Source of the DNA: Pirellulaceae bacterium
GTDB taxonomy: Bacteria; Planctomycetota; Planctomycetia; Pirellulales; Pirellulaceae
Direction: 5' to 3'
DNA: 64,000 nt
Assembly (NCBI GenBank): GCA_023382975.1
Contig: JAHDXO010000058.1
Span: forward strand, 1 to 64,000
The first letter of the stretch is position 1. Each line of letters opens with the position of its first letter. The notes below the pieces were generated by a model. That model saw only the letters and a list, made by a program, of their open reading frames with translations. It ran no database searches and was not told the origin of the DNA. Below, piece by piece: positions 35,746 to 44,496 of this stretch. The translations under genes and the position numbers were made by a program.

Positions 35746-36932
35746 ACATGAATCGGATTCGATCAAGTCTAGGCGCGGCGTTGGTGTTGGTGCTACTGGG
35801 CCGTTGGGCTCCGGCGGCGGACGAGGTACCGGAGAAGGACGCGTTCAAGGTGTTCTACTTCGGCAACAGCTTCTGTGAGAACTCGATCCCGTGGATGCAT
35901 CCGACGCTGGCCAAGTCGGCCGGCTTGGAAATGCAGGTCGACACGCAGTTCGGTGCGGGTTGGCAGATCTGGATGCACGTGAACACGTTCTACACCAAGC
36001 CGGACGGAGCGAAGAAGACGATCCAGGAAGGCGATTGGGACGCCGTGGTGATCCACGCCTTCGGCGCCCATCCCGGATTGGAGGAGAACATGCAGACCAA
36101 GGTCTTTCAGAACGACGATCCGCCCTTTCCTGAACCGCGCGATGTGAGCGATCCCGGCTCGGCCTGTGCGATCATGGATGTGTTTCTCACGAACCATCCC
36201 GACAAGGGGCGCGTGTTCATCTACAGCTCCTGGCCGGGCATGCCGGAAGCCAGGGATTTTGCCAGCCGAGTGCGGGATGAAGTGGCGCAATCGATGCTCA
36301 GCGACGGCGTTCCGCGGGAGGAGGTGCTCAAGAAGGTGAAGGAACGTAAGCTCACGCTCGAGGAACTTACGCCCGTGTTTCGGCGGTTCGACTATCGCGA
36401 GGCTTGGTTGGCCCCGTACGAGCCCAACCGCGAGACGCTCTTCATGAGCAAGAACTTTCACACCCGGGACTACTACCGCCGGATGATGGAGATCCTGAAG
36501 GAGCGCTACCCGAAGCTCTGGGAACAAGGACGCTTGGCCCTGATCCCCGGCGGCGAGGTGTTCTATGCGCTGGACGAGAAGTTCCGCGCGGGCGTCTGTC
36601 CAGGCATCGAGAGCGTGAGTTTCTTCTCGCGCGACGGCGGCCATGTACGTGCCGGCTTGCCGCGCTACACCCTCGGGGCCACCTGTGTCGCGGTGATGTT
36701 CGGAATTCACCCCTCCAAGTTCGATGCCTCGATCTACAACGACTTGGCGAACTACGATAACGCGCGGCTCTCGAAACAACACGGCGTGCTGGGCCGGGCG
36801 TATACGCATCCGCCCGATCTCGGACAGCTTCTGGAGATCACCCCCGAGCGCAAGAGAGTCGTGGACGAAACGATCTGGGAGGTCGTAAGCAACCATCCTT
36901 TCACGCACATCGAGTCACCCAAATCCGAGTAG
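35742..36932 (+). CDS. Secreted SGNH-type esterase paralogue 2
   Basis: A 396-residue secreted SGNH-like protein: KVFYFGNSFC (Ser43) and a C-terminal DGGHVRAGLPRY block supplying Asp and His. It is a paralogue of the protein at 28043-29191, with an extra helical insert (MLSDGVPREEVLKKVKERKL). The ATG overlaps the stop of the propeller gene by four bases and has AAAGGA upstream. Co-translation with a propeller protein suggests they act on the same ligand. Esterase activity is inferred from the fold only. Confidence 0.72.
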   Translation: MNMNRIRSSLGAALVLVLLGRWAPAADEVPEKDAFKVFYFGNSFCENSIPWMHPTLAKSAGLEMQVDTQFGAGWQIWMHVNTFYTKPDGAKKTIQEGDWDAVVIHAFGAHPGLEENMQTKVFQNDDPPFPEPRDVSDPGSACAIMDVFLTNHPDKGRVFIYSSWPGMPEARDFASRVRDEVAQSMLSDGVPREEVLKKVKERKLTLEELTPVFRRFDYREAWLAPYEPNRETLFMSKNFHTRDYYRRMMEILKERYPKLWEQGRLALIPGGEVFYALDEKFRAGVCPGIESVSFFSRDGGHVRAGLPRYTLGATCVAVMFGIHPSKFDASIYNDLANYDNARLSKQHGVLGRAYTHPPDLGQLLEITPERKRVVDETIWEVVSNHPFTHIESPKSE

Positions 36933-37048
36933 CACTGCAGGAACGCCAGCCAAAAATGTGCTGCGCGCCGTCCAACTGCACCGGACCAGCGAACGGCTAC
37001 GCAAAGGCGAACATGATCTGCCTTGCGGTCGGCGCGGTCCGTATCGGA

Positions 37049-39013
37049 TCAATCGAACTTGGGGATCGCCTCGTACACGCCGAATTCGAATACCGTGTAG
37101 GCTTGCCACGTGACAGCCGGGTTCCGGCAATTCAGGCGGACGTAACGGGCTCGTACCGGTTCAAAGCGAAACACGTCCATATCGCCGTGGTAGTTGCGGC
37201 GGTTTTCGGCCTTGGCCACTTCCTGCCAGGTATCGCCGTCGACGGACGTTTCGACCGCGTAGTCTTTGGGATATGCCTTCCACCATGTCGCCGACGCGCC
37301 GCCGACAGACCTTTCGTCGCCCAGGTCGACGCACAGCCACTGCGGATCGGGCTGATCCTTGTCGCTCCACCACATCGTGTTCGGATCACCGTCGACCGCC
37401 GCCTCGGGCGGATCGCCGTGTGGACTGGTCGAGGAGGCAGTCGCCTTGGAACCGCGGGCCAGGTTCTTCAGGCCAACCATGACGCGGACGACGTTCGAAC
37501 AAGCTACCAAGCCATCGGTGTCCCGCGCGAGGGCAACGACGTTATAGATCCCTGCCGGTGCGTTCTGCCACGTGAAGGTCCAGCGTCCGTCCGGTGCCGG
37601 TCGGACTTCGCCGAGCGAAGTCGAATCGGGAAACGCGGCGATCACATCCGCGTCGCCCCGCAGAAACCAATTTCGCCAGGCAGCGGGCAGGGCGTGAATG
37701 GTCACCTTCTGCAGGTTCGTATTGCGGTCAGCAGCAAATCCGGAAAGTAGGAGTCCGGTACCGGTCTCGCGCTTGGCGTGAGTCTCCGACCCCGCCGCGC
37801 CCTCGACCGTCAGGTCTCCAGCATTTCGGGAGACCTGCGGTCCGGCCCCGTGGGTCGGTCGGAGACCGGCCACAGCGCTGCGCAACTCGGCGCCGTCGGC
37901 CGGCTCAGTGATCCGGGCGTTCGGCATGACATTCCCTTCGACCAACAGCGGCAGCTCGTCGAGAGTCAACATGTGCTCGTGGTTAAACGTTTCGCGCATC
38001 CATTGGACCGGGTTACTTTTCCCGCCGGTCCACCAAGCCAGGCAGTACAGCCACGCGGAGCCGTCTTTCTGGGCGATGTCTGGATTGAGCAACGCCGAGT
38101 CCTCGGCAATCACCAGCATTTTGCTGGGCGCGACCCGCTGCATCATTTCGTAGGCCGGTCGTCGGGCGTCTTCCCAGGCCGCACCCCAGCCGAGCTTCGG
38201 ATTGGCATAGGTGTCGATGCTGGCGATGTCGACGTAATTCGCGCCGGGATAGAACCGCTTGCGATGAGCGATCTCCTCGTCCAACGTGCCATCGCTCCGC
38301 TTCCAGCCGTGGGTCACATGGGCGGCGTTGTAGACCCAGATCAGGTTGTGCAACTCGCGCTCGTGGACGAAATAGTCGAACATCAGCCGCCACAGGGCCG
38401 CCGTGTTCTCGGGCGTTTCGGCGTCGGTCCACCAGAACCAGCTTCCGTCGATCTCGTGCAGCGGACGCCAGAGAACAGGCACACGAGCGTCAGCCAGTTG
38501 CTTCAAGTAGTCGGCCGTGACCTTCAGATCCTCCATGACGGCGCGGTGCTCCTCCGTGCCCGGAGTGATGGCCTTGGCGATATCCAGTTTGCCCGTTCCG
38601 CGTCCGCCGCTGACCCAGGCCGATCCCTCGGGATTGCCGGGCTTCATCCAGTGGTAGTGCAGCGTGACGATCCCGCCCTTCACGTGCCACCAGTGTTTCG
38701 CCTTGTCGATCGTCCCTTGAAGGACTTTGCGATATGTCTCGTCCCACTTGCGATGAAAGCCAGAAACGTCATCGCCCGAGATGGTCGGCTCGCGGCCGGT
38801 GGTATGCAGCACCGCTCGCGGCTGAGAATCCAGACAGCCAGAAATGCCGGTCAAGATCTTCTTACGTTGCACCGATTCCAGGTACTCCAGAAGCTTGCGG
38901 GCCTCGGGAATCAGCTCCGGGTCAACCGGCTCGGCGGCTGCCGCCGTTGGGGCGAGCGCCATTGCTCCGAAGAAAATGACCGCGATCCGTCCCACTTGCA
39001 ATGCTGGATGCAT
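37049..39013 (-). CDS. Secreted GH26 beta-mannanase with discoidin-like domain
   Basis: A 654-residue protein with a signal peptide, a GH26 (beta/alpha)8 barrel over about residues 30-370 and a C-terminal F5/8-type module (LARGSKATASSTSPHGDPPE) over about 510-650, probably carbohydrate-binding (CBM32-like). The acid/base is Glu187 in LWRPLHEIDG and the nucleophile Glu304 in MLVIAEDSA. The likely substrate is beta-1,4-mannan or a related glucan/xylan. An Ig-like segment links the two. AGAGGAG precedes the start at 39013. It converges with the SGNH gene. Confidence 0.88.
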   Translation of the reverse strand: MHPALQVGRIAVIFFGAMALAPTAAAAEPVDPELIPEARKLLEYLESVQRKKILTGISGCLDSQPRAVLHTTGREPTISGDDVSGFHRKWDETYRKVLQGTIDKAKHWWHVKGGIVTLHYHWMKPGNPEGSAWVSGGRGTGKLDIAKAITPGTEEHRAVMEDLKVTADYLKQLADARVPVLWRPLHEIDGSWFWWTDAETPENTAALWRLMFDYFVHERELHNLIWVYNAAHVTHGWKRSDGTLDEEIAHRKRFYPGANYVDIASIDTYANPKLGWGAAWEDARRPAYEMMQRVAPSKMLVIAEDSALLNPDIAQKDGSAWLYCLAWWTGGKSNPVQWMRETFNHEHMLTLDELPLLVEGNVMPNARITEPADGAELRSAVAGLRPTHGAGPQVSRNAGDLTVEGAAGSETHAKRETGTGLLLSGFAADRNTNLQKVTIHALPAAWRNWFLRGDADVIAAFPDSTSLGEVRPAPDGRWTFTWQNAPAGIYNVVALARDTDGLVACSNVVRVMVGLKNLARGSKATASSTSPHGDPPEAAVDGDPNTMWWSDKDQPDPQWLCVDLGDERSVGGASATWWKAYPKDYAVETSVDGDTWQEVAKAENRRNYHGDMDVFRFEPVRARYVRLNCRNPAVTWQAYTVFEFGVYEAIPKFD

Positions 39014-39280
39014 GGTGAATCTCCTCTCTCGTTGTCTTCCGGGAGTCATGAACTCCGGAGGGCTCCGCTCAGAATCGCACACGTTTCTGAAAGAGGAATG
39101 TCATGCTTGGCTCCGGTTTGGACAGCCGATGCGAGAAATGGCCGAAGAGCTTGGACGGAAACAGTTGCGTTTTCGCTGCTGCTTGCAACACAATCCACAA
39201 CGTACGGCCTTGTCCCGATCCGCCAGCGTTGCGACATTAAGTTACCAGACGCTGACAAAACGGAATCGAGCGATCCCCCG
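39014..39280. other. Divergent intergenic region before the ECF sigma gene
   Basis: This 267-base gap lies between the mannanase and the sigma factor starts and should hold both promoters. I see no further gene; the long open frame that crosses it is an extension of the sigma-factor frame with no start signal or domain match. Confidence 0.5.
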
Positions 39281-39847
39281 ATGAGTAGCACGCATCGCAA
39301 CAACAGGTCTTGCAGAACGGGCGACGAAACGGATCGGCACGGCGAGTTCCTGCGGCTGTACACCAAATACCAACACCGGATCTTGGCGTACATCTTTGTG
39401 CTCGTCCCGAATCGAACGGACACCGAGGACATCTTGCAGGAGACGGCCGTATTGTTGTGGGAGAAGTTCGACCAATTCCAAGCCGGTACGGACTTTGCCG
39501 CCTGGGCCTGCCGCGTCGCCTTCTTGATCGTCTCGAACCACCGAAAGCGGTTCACTCGGTCGAAGCTGATTTTCAGCGACGACCTGTTAGCGGCCGTGGC
39601 AGACCGGGCCCTGGAGATGACGCCGCATTTGGACGACCGTCGTGAAGCCCTTCAGGAGTGCCTGAAGCGGTTGGATGATCGCGATCGCCGAATGGTCACA
39701 GCCCGATACGAACCGCGCGGAGATGCCAGGCGAGCCGCGGAGGCGTCAGGGCGGACGCTGCAAGCGACCTACAAAGCACTGTATCGTATCCGGAAGGCGC
39801 TGTTCGACTGCGTGACTCTGCGCGTGGCGGAGGGAAAGGACCGATGA
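39281..39847 (+). CDS. ECF-type RNA polymerase sigma factor
   Basis: A 188-residue group 4 sigma factor. Region 2 is clear (LYTKYQHRILAYIFVLVPNR, then DTEDILQETAVLLWEKFDQF) and region 4 HTH is at the C terminus (RTLQATYKALYRIRKALFDC). Planctomycete ECF factors of this kind (TIGR02989-like) often sit next to FecR-like partners. The gene overlaps the FecR-like gene by four bases (ATGA), so they form an operon. The start at 39281 has only a weak GAG site, but it opens the family's usual N terminus. It could control the neighbouring polysaccharide genes. Confidence 0.9.
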   Translation: MSSTHRNNRSCRTGDETDRHGEFLRLYTKYQHRILAYIFVLVPNRTDTEDILQETAVLLWEKFDQFQAGTDFAAWACRVAFLIVSNHRKRFTRSKLIFSDDLLAAVADRALEMTPHLDDRREALQECLKRLDDRDRRMVTARYEPRGDARRAAEASGRTLQATYKALYRIRKALFDCVTLRVAEGKDR

Positions 39848-41286
39848 CACTTACCTCGCAGCAGCTTGCTGAGCTGGACTCGTTGTTGTGCGAACTGGCC
39901 GACGACCGCCTCGATGCCCAGGGGCGTCTCGCGCTCGAAGCATTGGTCAAGTCGCAACCGGAGGCGCAGGATCACTATATTCGCTTCATGGCATTTTGCA
40001 GCGATCTGCATGACGCTAGCGCTGTGGCTCTGAGTCTTGGCGAGGAAAACGACGACGAGTCTAACTCGGCGGAATGGTCCGAAGAGGGCTTCGCACAAGA
40101 TAGACCGGGCCTCTGTTTCCCGAGTCTTCGATGGCCAGTCCGGGCGGCGATGGGCGCGATGGCGATCGCGGTGGCGATGGTTGCTCTCATGGTGTGGTGG
40201 CCTGACCCTCAAGCGACGGTTCCGGCTCCGGAAGGTCGTTTTCTCATGGGTCGGGTGGAAGAAGTCACTGGTACCGTGCAGATTCGGGAAGGGGGGCTGT
40301 CGCACGTTCAGGCCGCGGTCGGCGATCCGATTCGGCCCGGTCAATATGTGGTCACGAGACTCCCCGACGCCCTCGTAGCGATCCGGTTACTGGATGGCAC
40401 GATGCTGATGCTGTCCGGAGATACGGTGCTGGCCTTTTCGCATGACGATCCCAGCCAAATCACCGTCGAACGCGGCAACCTGATTGCGGACGTTCAACCT
40501 CGGCCAGCCGGCCGGCCGCTGGTGATCTGCACGGCCGAGGCGAACGTGGAGGTACTGGGCACGCGGTTGTCGGTTTCGCGTGAGGCTGAGAGAACTCGCG
40601 TCGCGGTGCTGAACGGTGCGATCCGCATCACGCGGCTTTCCGATCAGCGCGAGGTAGACCTTCAACGGGGGCAAGCCGCCGAAGTGTCGGCGGAGACCGA
40701 TCTGCAAGCGATGCCGATTCAAACGGTACCGGCCCACTGGACGCTCGACTTCAGCGATGGTTTGCCGAACGGCTGGCAGACCGGACAGCTTGTGTTTGAC
40801 GCACTGCCGGACGGCTCGAAGGCCGCCGTGCGGACGAGCGGTGTCATGGAAAACGGCCGTCGGCGATACCAGATCCGCAGTCACAATGCCTGGTCCGACG
40901 GGCTGTTTTCCCTGCACGACGACAGTTGGCTTCACATTCGCTATCGCGTGGAAAAGGCTGGTACGTTCCTGATCTACATCGTCTGCCGCCAGCGCGACTT
41001 CGGCCAACCGGTGGCTACCGTGCTGACGCCCGGCAATCTCAGGCAGACCGTCTCGGATCAATGGCACACGGTGACGCTGCCCCTCAATCAGCTACACCGT
41101 GCCAGGGCAGAAGACCACGTGCTGCTTGATGGTCAGTTGGTTGCCTTCCTTCTGGTCTTCGACTCGCCGGAGCACAATCCAGGATTCACCATCGACCGGA
41201 TCTGGGTCACCCGAGGCGAAGCCGCCGAGCCTCGAACGCCCATCGAGTTGGATGAAGCCTGTCCTCCAGGCGGTCACGCCGATTGA
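39844..41286 (+). CDS. FecR-like membrane protein, anti-sigma partner with extra C-terminal domain
   Basis: A 480-residue protein. A cytoplasmic helical N terminus (residues 1-90) starting LTSQQLAELDSLLCELADDR resembles the anti-sigma region seen in planctomycetes; one transmembrane helix follows at about 97-119 (AAMGAMAIAVAMVALMVWW); then a FecR domain (VTGTVQIREG, PLVICTAEANVEVLGTRLSV) to about 290. The last 180 residues form an extra beta-sandwich-like domain with Trp and Tyr residues (DDSWLHIRYRVEKAGTFLIY), which could sense a ligand outside the membrane. It is co-translated with the ECF sigma factor. The stop overlaps that of the converging sigma-like gene by 13 bases. Confidence 0.8.
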   Translation: MTLTSQQLAELDSLLCELADDRLDAQGRLALEALVKSQPEAQDHYIRFMAFCSDLHDASAVALSLGEENDDESNSAEWSEEGFAQDRPGLCFPSLRWPVRAAMGAMAIAVAMVALMVWWPDPQATVPAPEGRFLMGRVEEVTGTVQIREGGLSHVQAAVGDPIRPGQYVVTRLPDALVAIRLLDGTMLMLSGDTVLAFSHDDPSQITVERGNLIADVQPRPAGRPLVICTAEANVEVLGTRLSVSREAERTRVAVLNGAIRITRLSDQREVDLQRGQAAEVSAETDLQAMPIQTVPAHWTLDFSDGLPNGWQTGQLVFDALPDGSKAAVRTSGVMENGRRRYQIRSHNAWSDGLFSLHDDSWLHIRYRVEKAGTFLIYIVCRQRDFGQPVATVLTPGNLRQTVSDQWHTVTLPLNQLHRARAEDHVLLDGQLVAFLLVFDSPEHNPGFTIDRIWVTRGEAAEPRTPIELDEACPPGGHAD

Positions 41287-41873
41287 ACTTCCGCCTGCAA
41301 ACGTTGGCGAAGCTTGCGGATGGCTTTGTACTTCTCGTCGCTGGCTCGGGCGGGCGAGAGGGCCAGTTGGTCGGCGATTTCCCGGATGGTCCAACCGTCG
41401 CTCCAGAGTTGTAGAATCTGCTGCTGGCGGCCGGTCAGACAGTCGTCGGCGGCGGCGCGAGCGGCTTCGAGATCGTCGTTCCGGTCGGGAACAGAACCGC
41501 TGGCCGGGTGCTCGAACCGTGGCGATTGGTCCAGGGAAACGTACCGGGGCACCCTTCGCCAACGCTGGGCCGTGCGCCAAATCGCGCGATTCAATTCGCG
41601 GCGTTCCGGGGACTGGTCGTTCAGCAGGGTTTGATGCAACTGGTGGCGGGGAACGCGTTCCAACAGGAAAGTCATCGCTTGCTGAGTGCAGTCATCCCAG
41701 TCCTGCTGGTCGATACCCGCGTTGCGCCAACTGGCCGTGCAGTACTTCTGGACGTTCTCCAGCGTTGCCGATTCGTCCTCGATTCGCGCTGCGCCGCTGA
41801 CGGTAGCAGCGACAGCAACCGCACAGGCCGCCAAAGACAGTTTCCGGACTGTCGGGTGTCTGTCTCGAATCAT
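41274..41873 (-). CDS. Sigma-70-like protein with N-terminal hydrophobic segment
   Basis: A 199-residue protein with an unusual combination: MIRDRHPTVRKL then a hydrophobic stretch of about 20 residues (SLAACAVAVAATVSGAARI), followed by a region-2-like part (QQDWDDCTQQAMTFLLERV) and a clear region-4 HTH (LTGRQQQILQLWSDGWTIRE, then IADQLALSPARASDEKYKAI). It may be a membrane-tethered sigma factor or regulator. Topology is puzzling because a basic N terminus before the hydrophobic part would predict the HTH outside. A start at 41942 is possible but adds only a short tail; the start at 41873 has a GAGAG site. It is divergent from the mutagenesis cassette. Confidence 0.65.
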   Translation of the reverse strand: MIRDRHPTVRKLSLAACAVAVAATVSGAARIEDESATLENVQKYCTASWRNAGIDQQDWDDCTQQAMTFLLERVPRHQLHQTLLNDQSPERRELNRAIWRTAQRWRRVPRYVSLDQSPRFEHPASGSVPDRNDDLEAARAAADDCLTGRQQQILQLWSDGWTIREIADQLALSPARASDEKYKAIRKLRQRLQAEVQSA

Positions 41874-42005
41874 CTGAATTCTCTCATTTCGGGTTAGCGC
41901 CTTCGGGCAAACAAGTATTCGAGAGTCGTTATCTGTCGTCAAGGGACGTCAAGACAAATGTTTCTCGCCGGAAATTTCGGAAAAATTTTCAAGTTTTCGC
42001 TCGAC

Positions 42006-42053
42006 TTGCCTCGAAGTCTATACACCAGTATACTTAACTGATATTGCGTACAG
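42006..42053 (+). promoter_or_regulatory. Sigma-70 promoter with LexA/SOS-type operator for imuA-imuB-dnaE2
   Basis: TTGCCT at 42006-42011, a 17-base spacer and TATACT at 42029-42034 form a good -35/-10 pair with a start expected near 42041. CTG-N10-CAG (CTGATATTGCGTACAG, 42038-42053) overlaps that start point and matches the gammaproteobacterial LexA operator layout, extended by AA and TA on its flanks. It ends 11 bases before the imuA ATG. Repression by LexA is inferred. Confidence 0.65.
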
Positions 42054-42064
42054 TAAGTAAAGCC

Positions 42065-42832
42065 ATGACTGCGATCCCTGAAATCATCGCCCGGTTGCGC
42101 GGCGAAATCCGCTGTCTGGAACATCACCGTCCGGTTGCGGGAGAAGACGTGATCGGCAGCGGTTGTGAGCCGCTGGATCGTCTGTTGCCCGACGGAGGGG
42201 TGCGGCGAGGTTCGTTGATCGAGTGGTTGCAGGGCGGAGCGGGCAGTGGAACTGGCACGTTGGCATTGCATTATGCCCGTCGGGCTTGCTGTCAGGGTGG
42301 TGCTCTGGTGGTCGTCGATCGTTTGCGGCAGGTTTATCCGCCCGCATTGGCGGGCTGGGGCATCAATCTTTCGCAGGTGATTTTGGTCCATCCCCGCGAT
42401 GCGAGAGAGGAGATCTGGATTTGGGACCAAGCGTTGCGGTGTACGGCAGTCGCTGCCGTTTGGGGTGCGATCGAGCGGATTGACGGGCGTTCGTTCCGGC
42501 GGCTGCAACTGGCGGTCGAGGGCAGTTGCGGCGTGGGGTTGCTGCTGCGGCCATTGCGGGCGCGGCAGGAGCCGACCTGGGCGGACGCGCGGTTGCTGGT
42601 GGAACCGCGGTGCGGCGACCAGGGCCGTCAGTTGTGTGTCCGGTTGCTGCATTGCCGCGGTGCGGCGGCTCGCGGCGCCGTGTTGCTGGAACTGGATGAA
42701 TGGAGCGGGCGACTGCAAAAAGCGAGGGGAACCCATGAGACGCGCATTGGCGGTTTGGTTGCCGAATTGGCCCGTGCAACGGCTGCTCGTCGCCCAACCG
42801 GAACTTGCGGGCCGGCCCCTCGTACTGCATGA
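42065..42832 (+). CDS. imuA: ImuA-like RecA-fold protein of the mutasome
   Basis: A 255-residue protein related to ImuA/SulA-like RecA-fold proteins, which help the error-prone polymerases during damage-induced mutagenesis. The conserved opening VIGSGCEPLDRLLPDGGVRR (preceded by the ALL-like helix IARLRGEIRCLE) is typical. A degenerate P-loop (GGAGSGTGTLALH) is visible. It leads the operon with imuB and dnaE2, and ends 98 bases after imuB has already started in another frame. The start at 42065 follows the SOS-type operator closely. Confidence 0.85.
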   Translation: MTAIPEIIARLRGEIRCLEHHRPVAGEDVIGSGCEPLDRLLPDGGVRRGSLIEWLQGGAGSGTGTLALHYARRACCQGGALVVVDRLRQVYPPALAGWGINLSQVILVHPRDAREEIWIWDQALRCTAVAAVWGAIERIDGRSFRRLQLAVEGSCGVGLLLRPLRARQEPTWADARLLVEPRCGDQGRQLCVRLLHCRGAAARGAVLLELDEWSGRLQKARGTHETRIGGLVAELARATAARRPTGTCGPAPRTA

Positions 42833-44441
42833 ACGGGACGTCCGTCGAGGCGAACTGATCCGGGCTTGCTGTTCGCACGCCGCGGCGCGGGGAATCCGGC
42901 GGGGGATGCCGCTGGCCGAAGCGACAGCCTTGCTGCATGGCGAAAAAAAGGAAGTCTCTTTTTTCTTCGCGTGTCACGAAGCGGATCGGGACCGGGAAGC
43001 GTTGCTGCAATTGGCGATCGAGTGCGAGCAGTTCAGTCCCCTGGTCGGCATGGACGAAGGTGACGAGCCCGACGGATTGCGGATGGACATCCGCGGTCTG
43101 GCAAAGCTGTTCGGCGGCGAGCCGTCTTTGGCCGGACGGGTAGGGGAATTCTTTCAGCAGCGCGGCTACCAAGTGCGGATTTCGGTCGCGGATACTCCCA
43201 GTGCCGCCGCCGCGCTGGCTCGCTGGAGCGATTGCGAGGGGGGGTACGCGATCGCGCCGCCGGGAGATCGGGCCGCCCTGGCGGATCTGCCGGTGGCGGC
43301 GTTGATGTTGCCGGAGGTCGGCGAAACCGGGAAAGGAATGGGACAGGCACCCCTGTTGCAGCATTTGGGCATCTGTCGACTGGGGCAGTTGCAAGATCTG
43401 CCGCGCGACAGTCTGGCGGCGCGGTTCGACCCGCAATTGTTGCAGCGGCTGGACCGGATCACTGGCGCGGCGGACGAAGTGATCGTGGCTTGCCGCGAGC
43501 CGCCGGACCTGACCGTCCAGTGGGCTTTCGAGCATCCGGTCACTCGGCTCGACGCGATCGAGTGGACCGTCCAGCAGTTGTTGTCGCAGTTGGCTCCGCG
43601 ACTGATCGCGCGAGGCCTGGGGGTTCTGCAGTTAGAGTGCCGCTTGGTATGCCAGAATCGCCAGACTCGCGAAATCCGGATCGGGTTGTTCCAGCCGACG
43701 GTCGATCCGGAGCATCTGTTGGCCTTGGTCCGCATGCAGTTGGAGCGTCTGGAGTTTCGCTCGGATGCCGCCTCGTTGCTTCCTGCCCCCGGGGCGATTC
43801 AGGAGATCCGGATCGCCGCGGTTTCGACGGCGGTGCGCGAGCAGCGGCAGAGCGAATTGTTTGCGGACGCGGCGCCGCGCGATCCGACGAAATTGGCGTT
43901 GTTGATCGAGCGGTTGAGCAATCGCTTGGGACGCGAGCGGGTATTGCAGCCCCGATTGCGGGCGGACGCTCAAATCGAACGGGCCTTTGAGTGCGAGCCG
44001 TTGACGGGCGCGAGTCCGGCGCTCGACGCCCCGGCGTCCGCCGCGGGTTCGCGCCGGGGCGGTAGACGAACGGGACGGGCTCCGCATCCAAGCCGCACGC
44101 CCCAAGGTCGAATGGCTGTCGGCGAGGCAGCCGGCACGAATGCTTCTCCACACCTTTCCGTACCGGGGCCGATGTTCCGGCCGTTGCGGTTGTTCGATCC
44201 TCCGCGGCCGATCGACGTGGTGGGGATCGCTTTGGACGGGCCGCCGGCGAAGTTTTTTGACCGAAGCCAAGTGTATTGCGTGGCCCGCTATTTCGGTCCG
44301 GAACGGATCGAGACCGGTTGGTGGCGCGGCCCGTCGGTGCGGCGCGACTACTACCGCGTGGAGACCACAGCCGGCAACCGGCTCTGGCTGTTTCGCCAGT
44401 TGCAGGACCAGCAGTGGTTCCTGCACGGCGAATTCGATTGA
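42735..44441 (+). CDS. imuB: ImuB-like Y-family polymerase protein of the mutasome
   Basis: A 568-residue Y-family polymerase-like protein with the characteristic ImuB N terminus (RALAVWLPNWPVQR) instead of the catalytic aspartate motif of DinB, so it is probably non-catalytic and acts as the hub linking ImuA and DnaE2 to the clamp. A beta-clamp-binding motif QSELF is at residues 372-376. The C-terminal 60 residues (RIETGWWRGPSVRRDYYRVE) match the conserved tail. The start at 42735 has GAGGGGA and overlaps imuA by 98 bases, which keeps expression coupled. A proline/glycine-rich low-complexity linker separates the two halves. Confidence 0.88.
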   Translation: MRRALAVWLPNWPVQRLLVAQPELAGRPLVLHERDVRRGELIRACCSHAAARGIRRGMPLAEATALLHGEKKEVSFFFACHEADRDREALLQLAIECEQFSPLVGMDEGDEPDGLRMDIRGLAKLFGGEPSLAGRVGEFFQQRGYQVRISVADTPSAAAALARWSDCEGGYAIAPPGDRAALADLPVAALMLPEVGETGKGMGQAPLLQHLGICRLGQLQDLPRDSLAARFDPQLLQRLDRITGAADEVIVACREPPDLTVQWAFEHPVTRLDAIEWTVQQLLSQLAPRLIARGLGVLQLECRLVCQNRQTREIRIGLFQPTVDPEHLLALVRMQLERLEFRSDAASLLPAPGAIQEIRIAAVSTAVREQRQSELFADAAPRDPTKLALLIERLSNRLGRERVLQPRLRADAQIERAFECEPLTGASPALDAPASAAGSRRGGRRTGRAPHPSRTPQGRMAVGEAAGTNASPHLSVPGPMFRPLRLFDPPRPIDVVGIALDGPPAKFFDRSQVYCVARYFGPERIETGWWRGPSVRRDYYRVETTAGNRLWLFRQLQDQQWFLHGEFD

Positions 44442-44454
44442 CTGCGCCCCGAGC

Positions 44455-44477
44455 GCTGGAGTTCACGCTTCAGCGTG
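44455..44477 (+). repeat. Dispersed palindromic 23-base repeat, copy 1
   Basis: A 23-base element with the internal hairpin CACGCT-TC-AGCGTG just before dnaE2. It matches the complement of 58672-58694 at 21 of 23 positions. It is probably a REP-like dispersed repeat and may affect coupling between imuB and dnaE2 because it lies between the imuB stop and the dnaE2 ribosome site. Confidence 0.6.
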
Positions 44478-44496
44478 CGGGCGGGAGGAGATGAAC

